DNA from: Aestuariibacter sp. GS-14
Lineage (GTDB): Bacteria; Pseudomonadota; Gammaproteobacteria; Enterobacterales; Alteromonadaceae
DNA: 64,000 nucleotides
Direction of reading: 5' to 3'
Assembly: GCF_006494365.1 (NCBI RefSeq)
Contig: NZ_VHIP01000002.1
Coordinates: 1-64,000 of the forward strand
The position numbers and the translations under genes are program-made. Shown here piece by piece: positions 47,203 through 56,037 of this stretch (position 1 is its first letter; every line of letters begins with the position of its first letter). The notes below the pieces were generated by a model. It was not told the origin of the DNA. It saw only the letters and a list, made by a program, of their open reading frames with translations, and did not search any database.

Positions 47203-48273
47203 ATGTCCCAATTAGAGACCTTTTATGAAGTTATGCGTCGACAGGGGATTACCCGTCGTAGTTTTCTAAAATATTGCAGTTTAACGGCTGCTGCTCTTGG
47301 GCTAGGGCCCGCCTTTGCTCCGCGCATCGCGCACGCGATGGAAACCAAGGAACGGACGCCCGTGTTGTGGCTGCACGGTCTGGAGTGTACTTGTTGTTCT
47401 GAGTCGTTTATTCGCTCCGCCCATCCCCTCGTTAAAGATGTTGTTTTGTCGATGATCTCGCTGGATTACGACGATACGTTGATGGCTTCTGCCGGTCATC
47501 AGGCGGAAGCGATTCTTGAAGAAACCATGCAAAAATACAAGGGCAAGTACATTCTGGCAGTGGAAGGAAATCCACCACTTAACGAAGATGGCATGTTCTG
47601 TATTGTTGGCGGTAAGCCGTTTTTAGATCAGCTGAAGCACGCTGCAAAAGATGCGGCGGCGATCATTGCCTGGGGGTCCTGTGCATCTTGGGGGTGTGTA
47701 CAGGCTGCGCGTCCCAATCCGACGCAGGCTGTACCCATCCACAAGGTGATTACCGATAAACCGATAATCAAAGTGCCGGGCTGTCCGCCTATCGCAGAGG
47801 TGATGACTGGTGTCATTACCTACATGCTGACCTTTGGCAAAGTGCCAGAACTCGACCGCCAGGGTCGTCCAAAGATGTTCTACAGCCAGCGTATTCACGA
47901 TAAGTGTTACCGCCGTCCGCATTTCGATGCCGGCCAGTTTGTGGAGCAGTGGGATGACGAGGGCGCTCGCAAAGGTTACTGCCTCTACAAAGTAGGTTGT
48001 AAAGGGCCAACTACGTATAACGCCTGTTCAACAGTACGCTGGAACGAAGGAACATCATTCCCTATTCAGGCAGGTCACGGTTGTATCGGCTGCTCAGAAG
48101 ACGGTTTTTGGGACAAGGGCTCCTTCTACGACCGTTTAACCGACATTAATCAGTTTGGCATTGAATCGAATGCCGATGAAGTAGGCACTGCCGTTGCGGG
48201 TGGTGTTGGCGCGGCCATCGCTGCACATGCTGCCGTTAGTGCGATAAAACGCGCGCAGCACAAGGGAGAATAA
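47203..48273 (+). CDS. hupS: Uptake [NiFe]-hydrogenase small subunit, O2-tolerant type
   Basis: A 356-residue electron-transfer subunit (HupS/HyaA), exported by the Tat pathway: TRRSFLKYC at residues 18-25, cleavage near AHA-M46. The proximal cluster region is ECTCCSE (Cys62, 64, 65) with GSCASWGC (Cys160, Cys165). In mature numbering this gives Cys17, 19, 20, 115 and 120, the extra Cys19 and Cys120 being the mark of the [4Fe-3S] cluster of O2-tolerant group 1d enzymes. A C-terminal Ala-rich helix (~325-350) anchors it to the membrane. GGAGG precedes the ATG; 36 bases of upstream frame are excluded. Confidence 0.95.
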   Translation: MSQLETFYEVMRRQGITRRSFLKYCSLTAAALGLGPAFAPRIAHAMETKERTPVLWLHGLECTCCSESFIRSAHPLVKDVVLSMISLDYDDTLMASAGHQAEAILEETMQKYKGKYILAVEGNPPLNEDGMFCIVGGKPFLDQLKHAAKDAAAIIAWGSCASWGCVQAARPNPTQAVPIHKVITDKPIIKVPGCPPIAEVMTGVITYMLTFGKVPELDRQGRPKMFYSQRIHDKCYRRPHFDAGQFVEQWDDEGARKGYCLYKVGCKGPTTYNACSTVRWNEGTSFPIQAGHGCIGCSEDGFWDKGSFYDRLTDINQFGIESNADEVGTAVAGGVGAAIAAHAAVSAIKRAQHKGE

Positions 48274-48278
48274 GAATA

Positions 48279-50087
48279 ATGAATACGCCGTTAAATTCAA
48301 AATTATTAGACAGCTCAGGACGCCGTATTGTGGTGGATCCGGTTACCCGGATCGAAGGTCACATGCGCTGTGAGGTGAATGTTGATGAAAACAATATCAT
48401 CCGCAACGCCGTATCAACAGGCACCATGTGGCGTGGTCTGGAAGTGATTCTGAAAGGTCGCGATCCACGTGATGCCTGGGCGTTCGTAGAACGTATTTGT
48501 GGGGTGTGTACCGGCTGTCACGCGCTGACCAGTGTCAGGGCCGTAGAAGATGCATTAGGCATCAATATTCCTTTAAACGCGCATCTTATCCGTCATTTGA
48601 TGGATAAAACGCTAAACATCCACGACCACGTCGTGCACTTCTATCATTTACATGCACTGGACTGGGTAAACCCGGTAAATGCATTAAAAGCGGATCCCAA
48701 GGCAACCTCCGCACTGCAACAGAAAGTATCCCCGACTCATCCAATGTCGAGTCCGGGTTACTTCCGCGATGTACAAACCCGTATTAAAAAGTTCATCGAA
48801 AGTGGTCAGTTGGGCTTGTTTGCCAACGGTTACTGGAGTAATCCGGCTTATAAACTACCACCAGAAGCGGACTTAATGGCCGTGGCGCATTACCTTGAAG
48901 CGCTGGATATGCAGAAAGAAATCGTCAAGATCCATACGATCTTCGGCGGCAAAAACCCACACCCGAACTTTATGGTGGGTGGTGTACCGTGTGCAATAAA
49001 TCTGGATGGCACTGGCTCTTCAGGTGCACCGGTAAATATGACCAGCCTGAACTTTGTACTAGAGCGTATCCGCGAAGCGGAAGCCTTTATTAAAAATGTG
49101 TATATCCCGGATGTTATTGCCATTGCCACGCTTTACAAAGACTGGCTGCACGGTGGTGGACTGGCGGCGTCTAACGTACTGTGTTACGGCACACATACCG
49201 TGGTTCCGGGTGACAAATCTACCGACTTGTTACCCGCCGGCGCCATCATTAATGGCAACTGGGATGAAGTCCATCCGGTTGATGTTCGCGACCCGAATGA
49301 AATTCAGGAGTTCGTTGATCACAGCTGGTATCAGTACGCCAACGGGGCGAAAGGCCTGCATCCGTGGGATGGTGAAACCGAAGCAAAATTCGAGTTGGGT
49401 CCAAACTTCAAGGGCACGAAAACGAATATTAAAGAGTTGGACGAAAGCGCCAAGTACAGTTGGATAAAAGCACCTCGCTGGAAAGGTCACGCCATGGAAG
49501 TGGGTCCACTGGCACGCTATATCGTCGCTTACGCGTCAGGCAAAGAATATGTTCAGGACCAGGTGGACCGTTCATTGTCGGCGTTTAACCAGGCGACGGG
49601 CATGGATTTGGGCCTCAAGCAATTCTTGCCATCAACGCTTGGCCGCACGCTGGCCCGTGCACTGTGTTCTGAACTGTGCGTGGATTCCATGCTGGACGAC
49701 TGGCATCAATTGGTGAACAACATTAAAAACGGTGATACCTCTACGGCTAACGTTGAAAAATGGGATCCAAAGACCTGGCCGAAAGAGGCGAAAGGGGTGG
49801 GAACCAACGAAGCGCCGCGCGGGGCGTTGGGTCACTGGATTAAAATTAAAGACGGCAAGATCGAGAACTATCAGGCAGTGGTACCAACCACCTGGAATGG
49901 TTCTCCGCGTGACTCTGAAGGCAATATTGGGGCATTTGAAGCATCGCTGCTTAACACGCCAATGGAACGTCCTGACGAGCCGGTTGAAATCCTGCGAACC
50001 TTACACAGCTTTGATCCGTGCCTGGCCTGTTCTACGCACGTTATGAGCGAAGATGGTCAGGAGCTGACCAACGTGAAAATTCGTTAA
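48279..50087 (+). CDS. hupL: Uptake [NiFe]-hydrogenase large subunit
   Basis: A 602-residue catalytic subunit (HupL/HyaB) oxidising H2. Ni ligands: RICGVCTGC (~73-81) and DPCLACSTH near the C-terminus. After that His come 15 residues ([15 protein letters not shown]) that HupD removes once nickel is in place. The gas-channel positions are Val (CGVC) and Leu (HFYHL), as in catalytic enzymes. It lacks its own signal and is carried out with HupS. It is 5 bases after hupS. Confidence 0.96.
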   Translation: MNTPLNSKLLDSSGRRIVVDPVTRIEGHMRCEVNVDENNIIRNAVSTGTMWRGLEVILKGRDPRDAWAFVERICGVCTGCHALTSVRAVEDALGINIPLNAHLIRHLMDKTLNIHDHVVHFYHLHALDWVNPVNALKADPKATSALQQKVSPTHPMSSPGYFRDVQTRIKKFIESGQLGLFANGYWSNPAYKLPPEADLMAVAHYLEALDMQKEIVKIHTIFGGKNPHPNFMVGGVPCAINLDGTGSSGAPVNMTSLNFVLERIREAEAFIKNVYIPDVIAIATLYKDWLHGGGLAASNVLCYGTHTVVPGDKSTDLLPAGAIINGNWDEVHPVDVRDPNEIQEFVDHSWYQYANGAKGLHPWDGETEAKFELGPNFKGTKTNIKELDESAKYSWIKAPRWKGHAMEVGPLARYIVAYASGKEYVQDQVDRSLSAFNQATGMDLGLKQFLPSTLGRTLARALCSELCVDSMLDDWHQLVNNIKNGDTSTANVEKWDPKTWPKEAKGVGTNEAPRGALGHWIKIKDGKIENYQAVVPTTWNGSPRDSEGNIGAFEASLLNTPMERPDEPVEILRTLHSFDPCLACSTHVMSEDGQELTNVKIR

Positions 50088-50114
50088 GCGCTTGCGCTCA
50101 CGGGAGACTCAACT

Positions 50115-50858
50115 ATGTCTACGTCAGTTAAGAGAAAAGACCTGACCGACAACAACCATAGTGGTGAAGAGAAGGTCATTACCCGTCGTCAAACGGCGGT
50201 GTACGTGTACGAAGCGCCAGTGCGGTTGTGGCACTGGGTAACGGTATTTTCCATCATTACCCTGTGTATCACCGGATATTTTATTGGTCAGCCATTACCG
50301 ACCTTACCGGGTGAAGCCAGTGATAACTTTTTAATGGGTTATATACGGTTTGCTCACTTTGCGGCAGCGTATATCGTGACTATCGGCTTTATTGGCCGTT
50401 TGTACTGGGCGCTGGTGGGAAACCATCACTCCCGTGAACTGTTCTTTCCCAAGTTCTTTGTGAAAGCCTGGTGGAAAGAGGTATGGCACGAGATGCGCTG
50501 GTACCTGTTTATGGAAAAAACGCCCAAGAAGTACATCGGTCACAATCCGCTTGCACAGTTAGGGATGTTCTTTTTCTTTATCCTTGGCATGATTTTCATG
50601 ATCGTAACCGGCTTTGCCCTGTACAGCGAAGGTGCCGGGCAGGGTAGCTGGCAGGATACGTTATTCGGCTGGGTGATCCCGCTGTTTGGTCAGAGTCAGG
50701 ATGTCCATACCTGGCACAGACTGGGCATGTGGTATCTGATTACGTTTATTATGATCCATGTTTATGTGGCGATTCGCGAAGACATCATGTCACGCCAAAG
50801 CCTGATCTCTACCATGATCAGCGGCTGGCGGATGTTTAAAGACGATAAGCCAGACTAA
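50115..50858 (+). CDS. hupC: Hydrogenase cytochrome b subunit
   Basis: A 247-residue di-haem cytochrome b (HupC/HyaC) with four membrane helices: ~42-62, ~75-97, ~150-170 and ~200-220. It passes electrons from HupS to quinone. Candidate haem-ligand His residues lie in VRLWHWVTVF, RFAHFAAAY and TWHRLGMWYL / IMIHVYVAI. GGGAGA precedes ATG 50115. A GC-rich hairpin follows the gene. Confidence 0.94.
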   Translation: MSTSVKRKDLTDNNHSGEEKVITRRQTAVYVYEAPVRLWHWVTVFSIITLCITGYFIGQPLPTLPGEASDNFLMGYIRFAHFAAAYIVTIGFIGRLYWALVGNHHSRELFFPKFFVKAWWKEVWHEMRWYLFMEKTPKKYIGHNPLAQLGMFFFFILGMIFMIVTGFALYSEGAGQGSWQDTLFGWVIPLFGQSQDVHTWHRLGMWYLITFIMIHVYVAIREDIMSRQSLISTMISGWRMFKDDKPD

Positions 50859-50868
50859 GCTCCTCAGT

Positions 50869-50904
50869 GGGGTGCGGGTGGAATTGTCGACCTGCCTGCG
50901 CCCC
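50869..50904 (+). terminator. GC-rich hairpin after hupC
   Basis: GGGGTGCGGG pairs with CCTGCGCCCC (two G-U pairs) around a 16-base loop, followed by CATTCCTTT. It may attenuate read-through into the HigA-like gene. The U tract is poor. Confidence 0.4.
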
Positions 50905-50934
50905 CATTCCTTTCACTCAATAACAGAAATACGC

Positions 50935-51237
50935 ATGACGGAATCTCGAAACGTCAATCTGCCTGGCTCCGGGCTTCGTTTTACCGGTCGAAAGCCCGAA
51001 CATCCAGGTATGTTTCTGGAACGTTGTTATTTAACCCCTCTGGGTATTAGCCAATCTGAATTGGCTCGCGTGCTCGGAGTATCCCGCCGCCGAGTTCATG
51101 AAATTATAAAAGGACAACGTGCTATTTCTGCCGACACCGCACTGCGCCTTGCTCATCATTTTCAAACGCCTCCGATGTTCTGGCTGGAAAAACAGTTGCT
51201 TTGGGAATTATACGACGCAACACATAAATCTTGCTGA
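50935..51237 (+). CDS. Solitary HigA-family HTH protein inside the hydrogenase locus
   Basis: A 100-residue protein starting at ATG 50935 (MTESRNVNLPG); a longer GTG start is possible but the extra part is not family-like. The XRE/HigA domain (~20-95) contains GISQSELARVLGVSRRRVHEI and the ISADTALRLAHHF...FWL signature of HigA antitoxins. No HigB-like toxin gene lies before or after. Its position between hupC and hupD, just ahead of the second sigma54-like promoter, suggests a local transcription factor. That is inference; a leftover antitoxin is the alternative. Confidence 0.8.
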   Translation: MTESRNVNLPGSGLRFTGRKPEHPGMFLERCYLTPLGISQSELARVLGVSRRRVHEIIKGQRAISADTALRLAHHFQTPPMFWLEKQLLWELYDATHKSC

Positions 51238-51362
51238 ATTTGAAAGGATGCTTTTCGAATTTTATTAATTATGGAAAGTTGTTAACCATAATTGTGGTAT
51301 GGGTACTTGTCACGTTACCCGTTACACCCCGTAAACTGGGCATCACCCTGAATTCTGGATGT

Positions 51363-51378
51363 TGGCATGGTCTTTGTA
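51363..51378 (+). promoter_or_regulatory. Sigma54-like promoter of the hupD-hypE operon
   Basis: TGGCATGGTCTTTGTA has a good -24 element (TGGCA) and a -12 element with GT in place of GC, at the correct spacing. It shares TGG-N2-TGGT-N-TTTG with the hupS promoter. It lies 76 bases before the hupD start in an otherwise empty 216-base gap. Confidence 0.5.
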
Positions 51379-51453
51379 TTTAACAGTAAATGTAAAAGAA
51401 ATGTAATTTGGTCAATCGAAGCCAACTAATCAGATGGTACAGAACATAATCTA

Positions 51454-52086
51454 ATGAATGAAAAACAAGTACTTATTTTAGGCATAGGCAATATTCTCTG
51501 GGCCGACGAAGGGTTTGGTGTGCGTTGCGTGGAATCGCTCAATCAGGATTATGCGTTTCCCGATAATGTCAAAATGGTCGACGGTGGTACGCAGGGGATA
51601 TACCTGGTTCAACATGTTCAGGAAGCCGATGTGTTAGTGGTGTTTGATGCCATCGACTATGGATTGCCACCGGGTACGCTGAAAAAAATCTACAACGAAG
51701 ACGTACCCAAATTTATGGGCGCAAAACAAATGAGCCTGCATCAAACGGGCTTTCAGGAAGTACTCGCCATGGCTGAGTTCACCGGTAATTACCCGGCTGA
51801 TTTACTGCTGGTGGGGTGTCAGCCTGTTGAGCTGGAAGACTTTGGAGGCAGCTTGCGTCCTGAAGTCAAAGCCCAGGTTAAGCCCGCGATTGACATCGCG
51901 TTGGCGTATCTGGCTCAGTTTGGCGTTGAGCCAACGCGTCAGGCGGGTCAAGCGCGGGCACTGTCACCAGGTCAGTTAAACCTTAGCGATTATGAACGAG
52001 GTCGCCCCGACGAGGCGTCAGCCTGTCGCACGGGGGACATTCGCGTGATTGCAGGGGCAACATCAGCACCCAAAGGTACGGACTAA
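51454..52086 (+). CDS. hupD: Hydrogenase maturation endopeptidase
   Basis: A 210-residue HyaD/HupD-type protease that cuts the C-terminal peptide of HupL after Ni insertion. The start region LILGIGNILWADEGFGVRCVE contains the nickel-sensing Glu; the Asp in FDAIDYG and His in SLHQTGF are the other two expected ligands. The last ~50 residues (after FGVEPTRQ) are a polar extension longer than typical. It overlaps hupF by one base and heads a tightly packed operon. Confidence 0.94.
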   Translation: MNEKQVLILGIGNILWADEGFGVRCVESLNQDYAFPDNVKMVDGGTQGIYLVQHVQEADVLVVFDAIDYGLPPGTLKKIYNEDVPKFMGAKQMSLHQTGFQEVLAMAEFTGNYPADLLLVGCQPVELEDFGGSLRPEVKAQVKPAIDIALAYLAQFGVEPTRQAGQARALSPGQLNLSDYERGRPDEASACRTGDIRVIAGATSAPKGTD

Positions 52087-52394
52087 TGTGTATTGGCCTT
52101 GTTTACCGGGTACTGGAAACAACGGAGCATCGCGCGCGGTGCCAGCGCGGAGAAGACATTCGTTGGGTGGATACCTCGTTGGTTGGTTCAGTGGAAACGG
52201 GCACCTGGTTGCTGATTTTTTTGGATGCTGCACGAGAAATACTGAGCCCCGAGCGCGCAAAACAGGTTGAAGAAGCCGTTAGTGCAATAGAGCGTGTGAT
52301 GTCTGGCCAATCAGTAGACCTCAACGACTGCTTTGGCGATCTGGTTAACAAAGAGCCTGAACTACCTGACCATTTAAAACCATTATTAAAATAA
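52086..52394 (+). CDS. hupF: HypC-family chaperone HupF
   Basis: A 102-residue HypC/HupF-family protein beginning MCIGLVYRVLE; the N-terminal Cys2 is the functional residue of the family. It is the second HypC-like protein here (see 58521). HupF of rhizobia protects the large subunit during maturation in air. It overlaps hupD by one base and lies 9 bases before hupG. Confidence 0.9.
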   Translation: MCIGLVYRVLETTEHRARCQRGEDIRWVDTSLVGSVETGTWLLIFLDAAREILSPERAKQVEEAVSAIERVMSGQSVDLNDCFGDLVNKEPELPDHLKPLLK

Positions 52395-52403
52395 GAGAAC
52401 AGC

Positions 52404-52835
52404 ATGAACTCACCTTTGATAGACCGACTGGTCGATGAACTAGGCTACCCGGTTCTCGACGATGATAATTTTGAAGAATTTATTGCCAGCACACCCTACA
52501 GCGTGTTGTTTTTAACCGAAGATCCGAAACGCTTCCCCGAAAGCCTGGATGTGGCGGTGATTTTACCTGAGTTGATTAAGCGCTTCGGCCAACTTACTCC
52601 GGCAGTGGTGTCGACGAATATTCAGACCGCTTGCCGAGGACGCTACAACTTTATGGCCTGGCCGGCGCTGGTGTTTCTGAAAAACGGACACTACCTGGAT
52701 GCCATCACTAAAGTACAAAACTGGGACGAATACATTCGTGAAATCAGCCGTATTCTGACGCTCGAACCGCGTCCGGATCCAGGCATTGGTATTCCGGTTG
52801 TATTTAATCCCATCAGCAAACCCTGCGGACAGTAA
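52404..52835 (+). CDS. hupG: Hydrogenase small-subunit chaperone HupG/HyaE
   Basis: A 143-residue thioredoxin-fold protein of the HyaE family. The cis-Pro region AWPALVFLKNGHYL (~93-106) is thioredoxin-like, but there is no CxxC, so it is not a redox enzyme. HyaE binds the Tat signal of the HyaA-type small subunit before export. It occurs with O2-tolerant group 1d enzymes, matching HupS. Confidence 0.88.
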   Translation: MNSPLIDRLVDELGYPVLDDDNFEEFIASTPYSVLFLTEDPKRFPESLDVAVILPELIKRFGQLTPAVVSTNIQTACRGRYNFMAWPALVFLKNGHYLDAITKVQNWDEYIREISRILTLEPRPDPGIGIPVVFNPISKPCGQ

Positions 52836-52844
52836 GGATTTCCT

Positions 52845-53708
52845 ATGCGTGACATTAGTATAAACATCGTCAACGTGCCTGTGGGGCCGGGCAGTCAGTC
52901 TGAAGGCGATATGGTACTAGACTACATGAAAATGCCATCTGAGATGAGTACCTACGACATGCCTTCTTTTCCGGAAGAAAGCGAGCTCGAGCGTTGTCCA
53001 CAAGCGATGGGTATTTTGGCCGACATTCAGTTAATGCTGGCTCAGATTAACGACAATGGTCAGGGCAGTGTGCTTACTGTAACCGGGTTACCCGACGCTG
53101 ATTTGAATCTGTTAAACCAGATATTAGGTGAAGGTGAGGTCAGTGTATTAATTGACGGTGAACACCCTGTTCGTATACAGGAAACCGTAATGGCGGGGAT
53201 ATGGCGTCTTCGCTCCTTTGATAAGCAAGGTAATGTGCTGTCGGAAGCCATTGAAGTAGCCGAAATTCCGGAATGTGTGCGCGAGCATGCCTTTGCGACC
53301 ACCGTCAATCTTGCTGAACGTATTGCGGGTTTGCCTGAAGGGCTGCTTAATGCTCCATCTGTGCTGGTGGAAATTGCTGAAACGTCCGCGCAATACAAAC
53401 AAGCGCCAGACATGGCGTCACACGTAATTAATTTATCATTATTACCGTTTTCACCAGAAGATCACTATAGCCTTACCACAACGACGGGTACCGGTTGCGT
53501 TACTATATTGTCGCGTGGGTACGGAAACTGTCGTATTACATCAACCCAGGTAGACGGGTTATGGCGGGTGCAGTACTACAACAGCACCGATCATTTAATT
53601 CTGGATACGTTGGAAATTGTGGCTATTCCGGCGGTAGCCTGCGCTGCTCCGGAGGATTTGGCGGATTCAGCAATTCGTCTGGAAGAAATCCGTGACGCGT
53701 TAATGTAA
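52845..53708 (+). CDS. hupH: Hydrogenase expression/formation protein HupH/HyaF
   Basis: A 287-residue HupH/HyaF-family protein with the internal duplication typical of the family: two ~100-residue halves, each with TG.G..-like turn segments (SVLTVTGLPDADLN and YSLTTTTGTGCVTI) and an ending such as LSEAIEVAEIP / LDTLEIVAIP. It is needed for maturation of aerobic uptake hydrogenases; the exact role is unclear. It follows hupG by 9 bases. Confidence 0.9.
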   Translation: MRDISINIVNVPVGPGSQSEGDMVLDYMKMPSEMSTYDMPSFPEESELERCPQAMGILADIQLMLAQINDNGQGSVLTVTGLPDADLNLLNQILGEGEVSVLIDGEHPVRIQETVMAGIWRLRSFDKQGNVLSEAIEVAEIPECVREHAFATTVNLAERIAGLPEGLLNAPSVLVEIAETSAQYKQAPDMASHVINLSLLPFSPEDHYSLTTTTGTGCVTILSRGYGNCRITSTQVDGLWRVQYYNSTDHLILDTLEIVAIPAVACAAPEDLADSAIRLEEIRDALM

Positions 53709-53717
53709 GGCAAGATT

Positions 53718-53939
53718 ATGAGTTTTCAAGGTTTTGAAGGCAGTTACCTTGGCGATGACAGCCGGATTGAAGCGACAGCCAAACTGGAATGCAAAATATG
53801 CTGGTACGTGTACGATCCGCTCAAAGGCGACGACGTCTGGCAGGTACAGCCTGGTACATCCTTTGCCCAGTTACCCCATTTTTGGCGATGCCCTGAATGT
53901 GATGGCGATCGCGACCAGTTTATGGTCATTGAAGAATAA
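53718..53939 (+). CDS. hupI: Rubredoxin HupI
   Basis: A 73-residue one-iron redox protein. The two CxxC pairs are ECKICWYVYDP (~25-35) and WRCPECDGDRDQF (~56-68), with the family's F..LP..W core. HupI is thought to assist iron-site assembly or protect it under O2. It overlaps hupJ by one base. Confidence 0.93.
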   Translation: MSFQGFEGSYLGDDSRIEATAKLECKICWYVYDPLKGDDVWQVQPGTSFAQLPHFWRCPECDGDRDQFMVIEE

Positions 53940-54526
53940 TGACGGGGCACAAGGCTGCGGCAATGGCATTTTATCAGTCTGTGATAGACAAGATGGCCGG
54001 TTTGCCTTTTTATAATGAGCAATTATCCATAGATACCACCCCCTTCAGGGAATGGGACGCCTATGTTATTGGGGTGGTAGTGACCCCTTGGTGTATGAAT
54101 ATGCTACTGTTACCCAATGCCCCGGCTACGTTAGCTGATCTTCGGTTAGGACAAAAATTCCGCTTGCACTTCCCGTCAGGTCAATATGAATTTATTTATG
54201 CGTACGATGAGCAACTGGGGGACTATGCAACCTGCTCTGTGTTTTCTCCAATGTTTGAATTTACCGAGCAAACTGTAGCGATGGAGACGGCAACGGCGGT
54301 GTTAGCCGCGTTATTTGACGAACAACACAATTCAGAATCTGAGCGACACCGCACAAAACAGGCCATTGTTGAACAGCATCGGTGGCTTGAAGAACAAGCG
54401 ACCAAACAAACACAGCAAAGGGGAGAATCCGATAGCACTGATGTTACAGTTGAGTTGACTGAAGGACTGAGTCGCCGTGCATTTTTAACCGGTGGGAGTC
54501 GCAAAAGTGAGGCTGGGCAATCGTGA
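53939..54526 (+). CDS. hupJ: [NiFe]-hydrogenase assembly chaperone HupJ (HybE family)
   Basis: A 195-residue HybE-family chaperone (core ~15-130: VIGVVVTPWCMNMLLLP, then LPSGQYEFIYAYDEQLG written without the initial F-H). A polar, Gln-rich region (~130-175) follows. It ends with LSRRAFLTGGS, which resembles the n-region of a Tat signal but lacks the hydrophobic helix. It overlaps the next gene by 4 bp. Confidence 0.85.
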   Translation: MTGHKAAAMAFYQSVIDKMAGLPFYNEQLSIDTTPFREWDAYVIGVVVTPWCMNMLLLPNAPATLADLRLGQKFRLHFPSGQYEFIYAYDEQLGDYATCSVFSPMFEFTEQTVAMETATAVLAALFDEQHNSESERHRTKQAIVEQHRWLEEQATKQTQQRGESDSTDVTVELTEGLSRRAFLTGGSRKSEAGQS

Positions 54527-55701
54527 ATATGGCGGCAGCGTTATCCGATAGCCATCCTCAACTTAAATCCACTCGGCTGAATGCCGGCGGTTTGAATATT
54601 CAGGTTGTTTATACGCGTGATCGCATCTCAGATGTACTAACAGATAACTCGCGCCCTATGATTGCCAGCCGTCTTTTTGTTGGTAAATCCATAGAACAAG
54701 TGTTGGCATTGATACCATCCCTGTTTTATGTCTGTGGTGTAGGTCAGCTCGTTGCGGCTCTGCAAGCATTTGAAAGCGCGCTTAATCAGTCGGTAACAGC
54801 TGAAGTAGCCAGAGCACGTGCGACGTTGCTCATGGCCGAATCGTTGCGAGAACAAGTCTTCAGTTGGGTGATCAATTGGACACCGCAAAATAAGTCTAAG
54901 CTATGTCATATAGTGGATTGGTTTAATACCTGTAAACGACGGCTTGATTGGTGTCTGGCGGTAGAGCCACAGAGCGGAGAATGGTTAAAGGGCCCGGTTG
55001 GAGCACTATCCCAGGTGTTAACTGAATTGCGGTTGCATTTATGCGAGGCAGTGCAACCTTTTGTTTTAGATTGTAAAAGTACATCATCGTTAGCCAGGCT
55101 GGGGATATCACCTGAACTTTGTGGATTGTTGGCTACATGCGATGAATACCCGTTTGGTAATGCTGCAAACACGTTACTATTGGGCAATCAGGAAGCAGTT
55201 AACGACGTGAACTGCCCTTTGGATGCGATGTTGTCAGACGCGTTTTGTTTACAACCCACCCTTGCCGGCCTTCCACAGGAAACAGGCTGCTGGGCAAGAC
55301 GTCGGATAATCAATGACTCGAATTTTGCTCAAGGGAAGGCGAGTACGTTAACCGCACGTGTGTGTAGCTTGTTTGATGAAATACGCCTGGCGGAAGCGCG
55401 ATTTGAATCGATTGTTAGTCAACGATACGAAAAGGTTGAGACGCTTAACCATAAAGGGAGCGCTATAGTGGAAACCGCCAGAGGAACATTGTTTCATCGG
55501 GTTCAACTATCTGAAAATAATACGGTGAAAAGCTACCGGATTATTGCGCCCACTGAGTGGAATTTTCATCCTGATGGTACGCTGAAAACAATGTTGGTAG
55601 GAACGAGGCTACCGCGAGAACACGTAAAGCCAGTGACTGAGTTATTGATCAAATTACTCGACCCCTGCGTTCCGTGGCAGTTGGAGGTGATTCATGCATG
55701 A
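54523..55701 (+). CDS. hupK: HupK, degenerate large-subunit paralogue used in maturation
   Basis: A 392-residue protein related to the hydrogenase large subunit. The first motif reads FYVCGVGQ where HupL has RICGVC, and the C-terminal motif reads DPCVPW where HupL has DPCLAC. Two of the four Ni ligands are therefore lost and it cannot form a normal site. TEWNFHP and RGTLFHR near the end also mirror HupL. HupK is regarded as a scaffold in Fe(CN)2CO assembly. Start GTG 54523 overlaps hupJ; ATG 54529 is an alternative. It overlaps hypA by 8 bp. Confidence 0.88.
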   Translation: MNMAAALSDSHPQLKSTRLNAGGLNIQVVYTRDRISDVLTDNSRPMIASRLFVGKSIEQVLALIPSLFYVCGVGQLVAALQAFESALNQSVTAEVARARATLLMAESLREQVFSWVINWTPQNKSKLCHIVDWFNTCKRRLDWCLAVEPQSGEWLKGPVGALSQVLTELRLHLCEAVQPFVLDCKSTSSLARLGISPELCGLLATCDEYPFGNAANTLLLGNQEAVNDVNCPLDAMLSDAFCLQPTLAGLPQETGCWARRRIINDSNFAQGKASTLTARVCSLFDEIRLAEARFESIVSQRYEKVETLNHKGSAIVETARGTLFHRVQLSENNTVKSYRIIAPTEWNFHPDGTLKTMLVGTRLPREHVKPVTELLIKLLDPCVPWQLEVIHA

Positions 55702-56035
55702 GATGTCCATTGCAGAAGGCATTTTACAAGTACTCGAAGAACAGGCGATTAGCCAATCGTTCGAGAAAGTGAAGGCCGTGTGGCTTGAAATAGGCCCGCT
55801 TGCCGCCATCGAAACAGACGCGTTGACGTTTTGTTTTGATGCAGTGATAAAGGAGAGTCTGGCCGAAGGGGCCAGCCTGCACATTATCAAATTACCCGGA
55901 AAAGCGTTTTGTTTGCAGTGTCTGGATACCGTTTCGGTAACACAACGCTATGACAGTTGCCCTGTATGTGGCAGTTATCACTTACAGATAACGCAGGGCG
56001 ATGAAATGAGAATAAAAGAACTAGAGGTAGCTTAA
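55694..56035 (+). CDS. hypA: Nickel metallochaperone HypA
   Basis: A 113-residue protein that delivers Ni with HypB. The N-terminal [11 protein letters not shown] has the Ni-binding His2, and the zinc site is two CxxC pairs (CLQC ~74 and CPVC ~92). Length is typical. It is followed after 2 bases by hypB. Confidence 0.95.
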   Translation: MHEMSIAEGILQVLEEQAISQSFEKVKAVWLEIGPLAAIETDALTFCFDAVIKESLAEGASLHIIKLPGKAFCLQCLDTVSVTQRYDSCPVCGSYHLQITQGDEMRIKELEVA

Positions 56036-56037
56036 CC

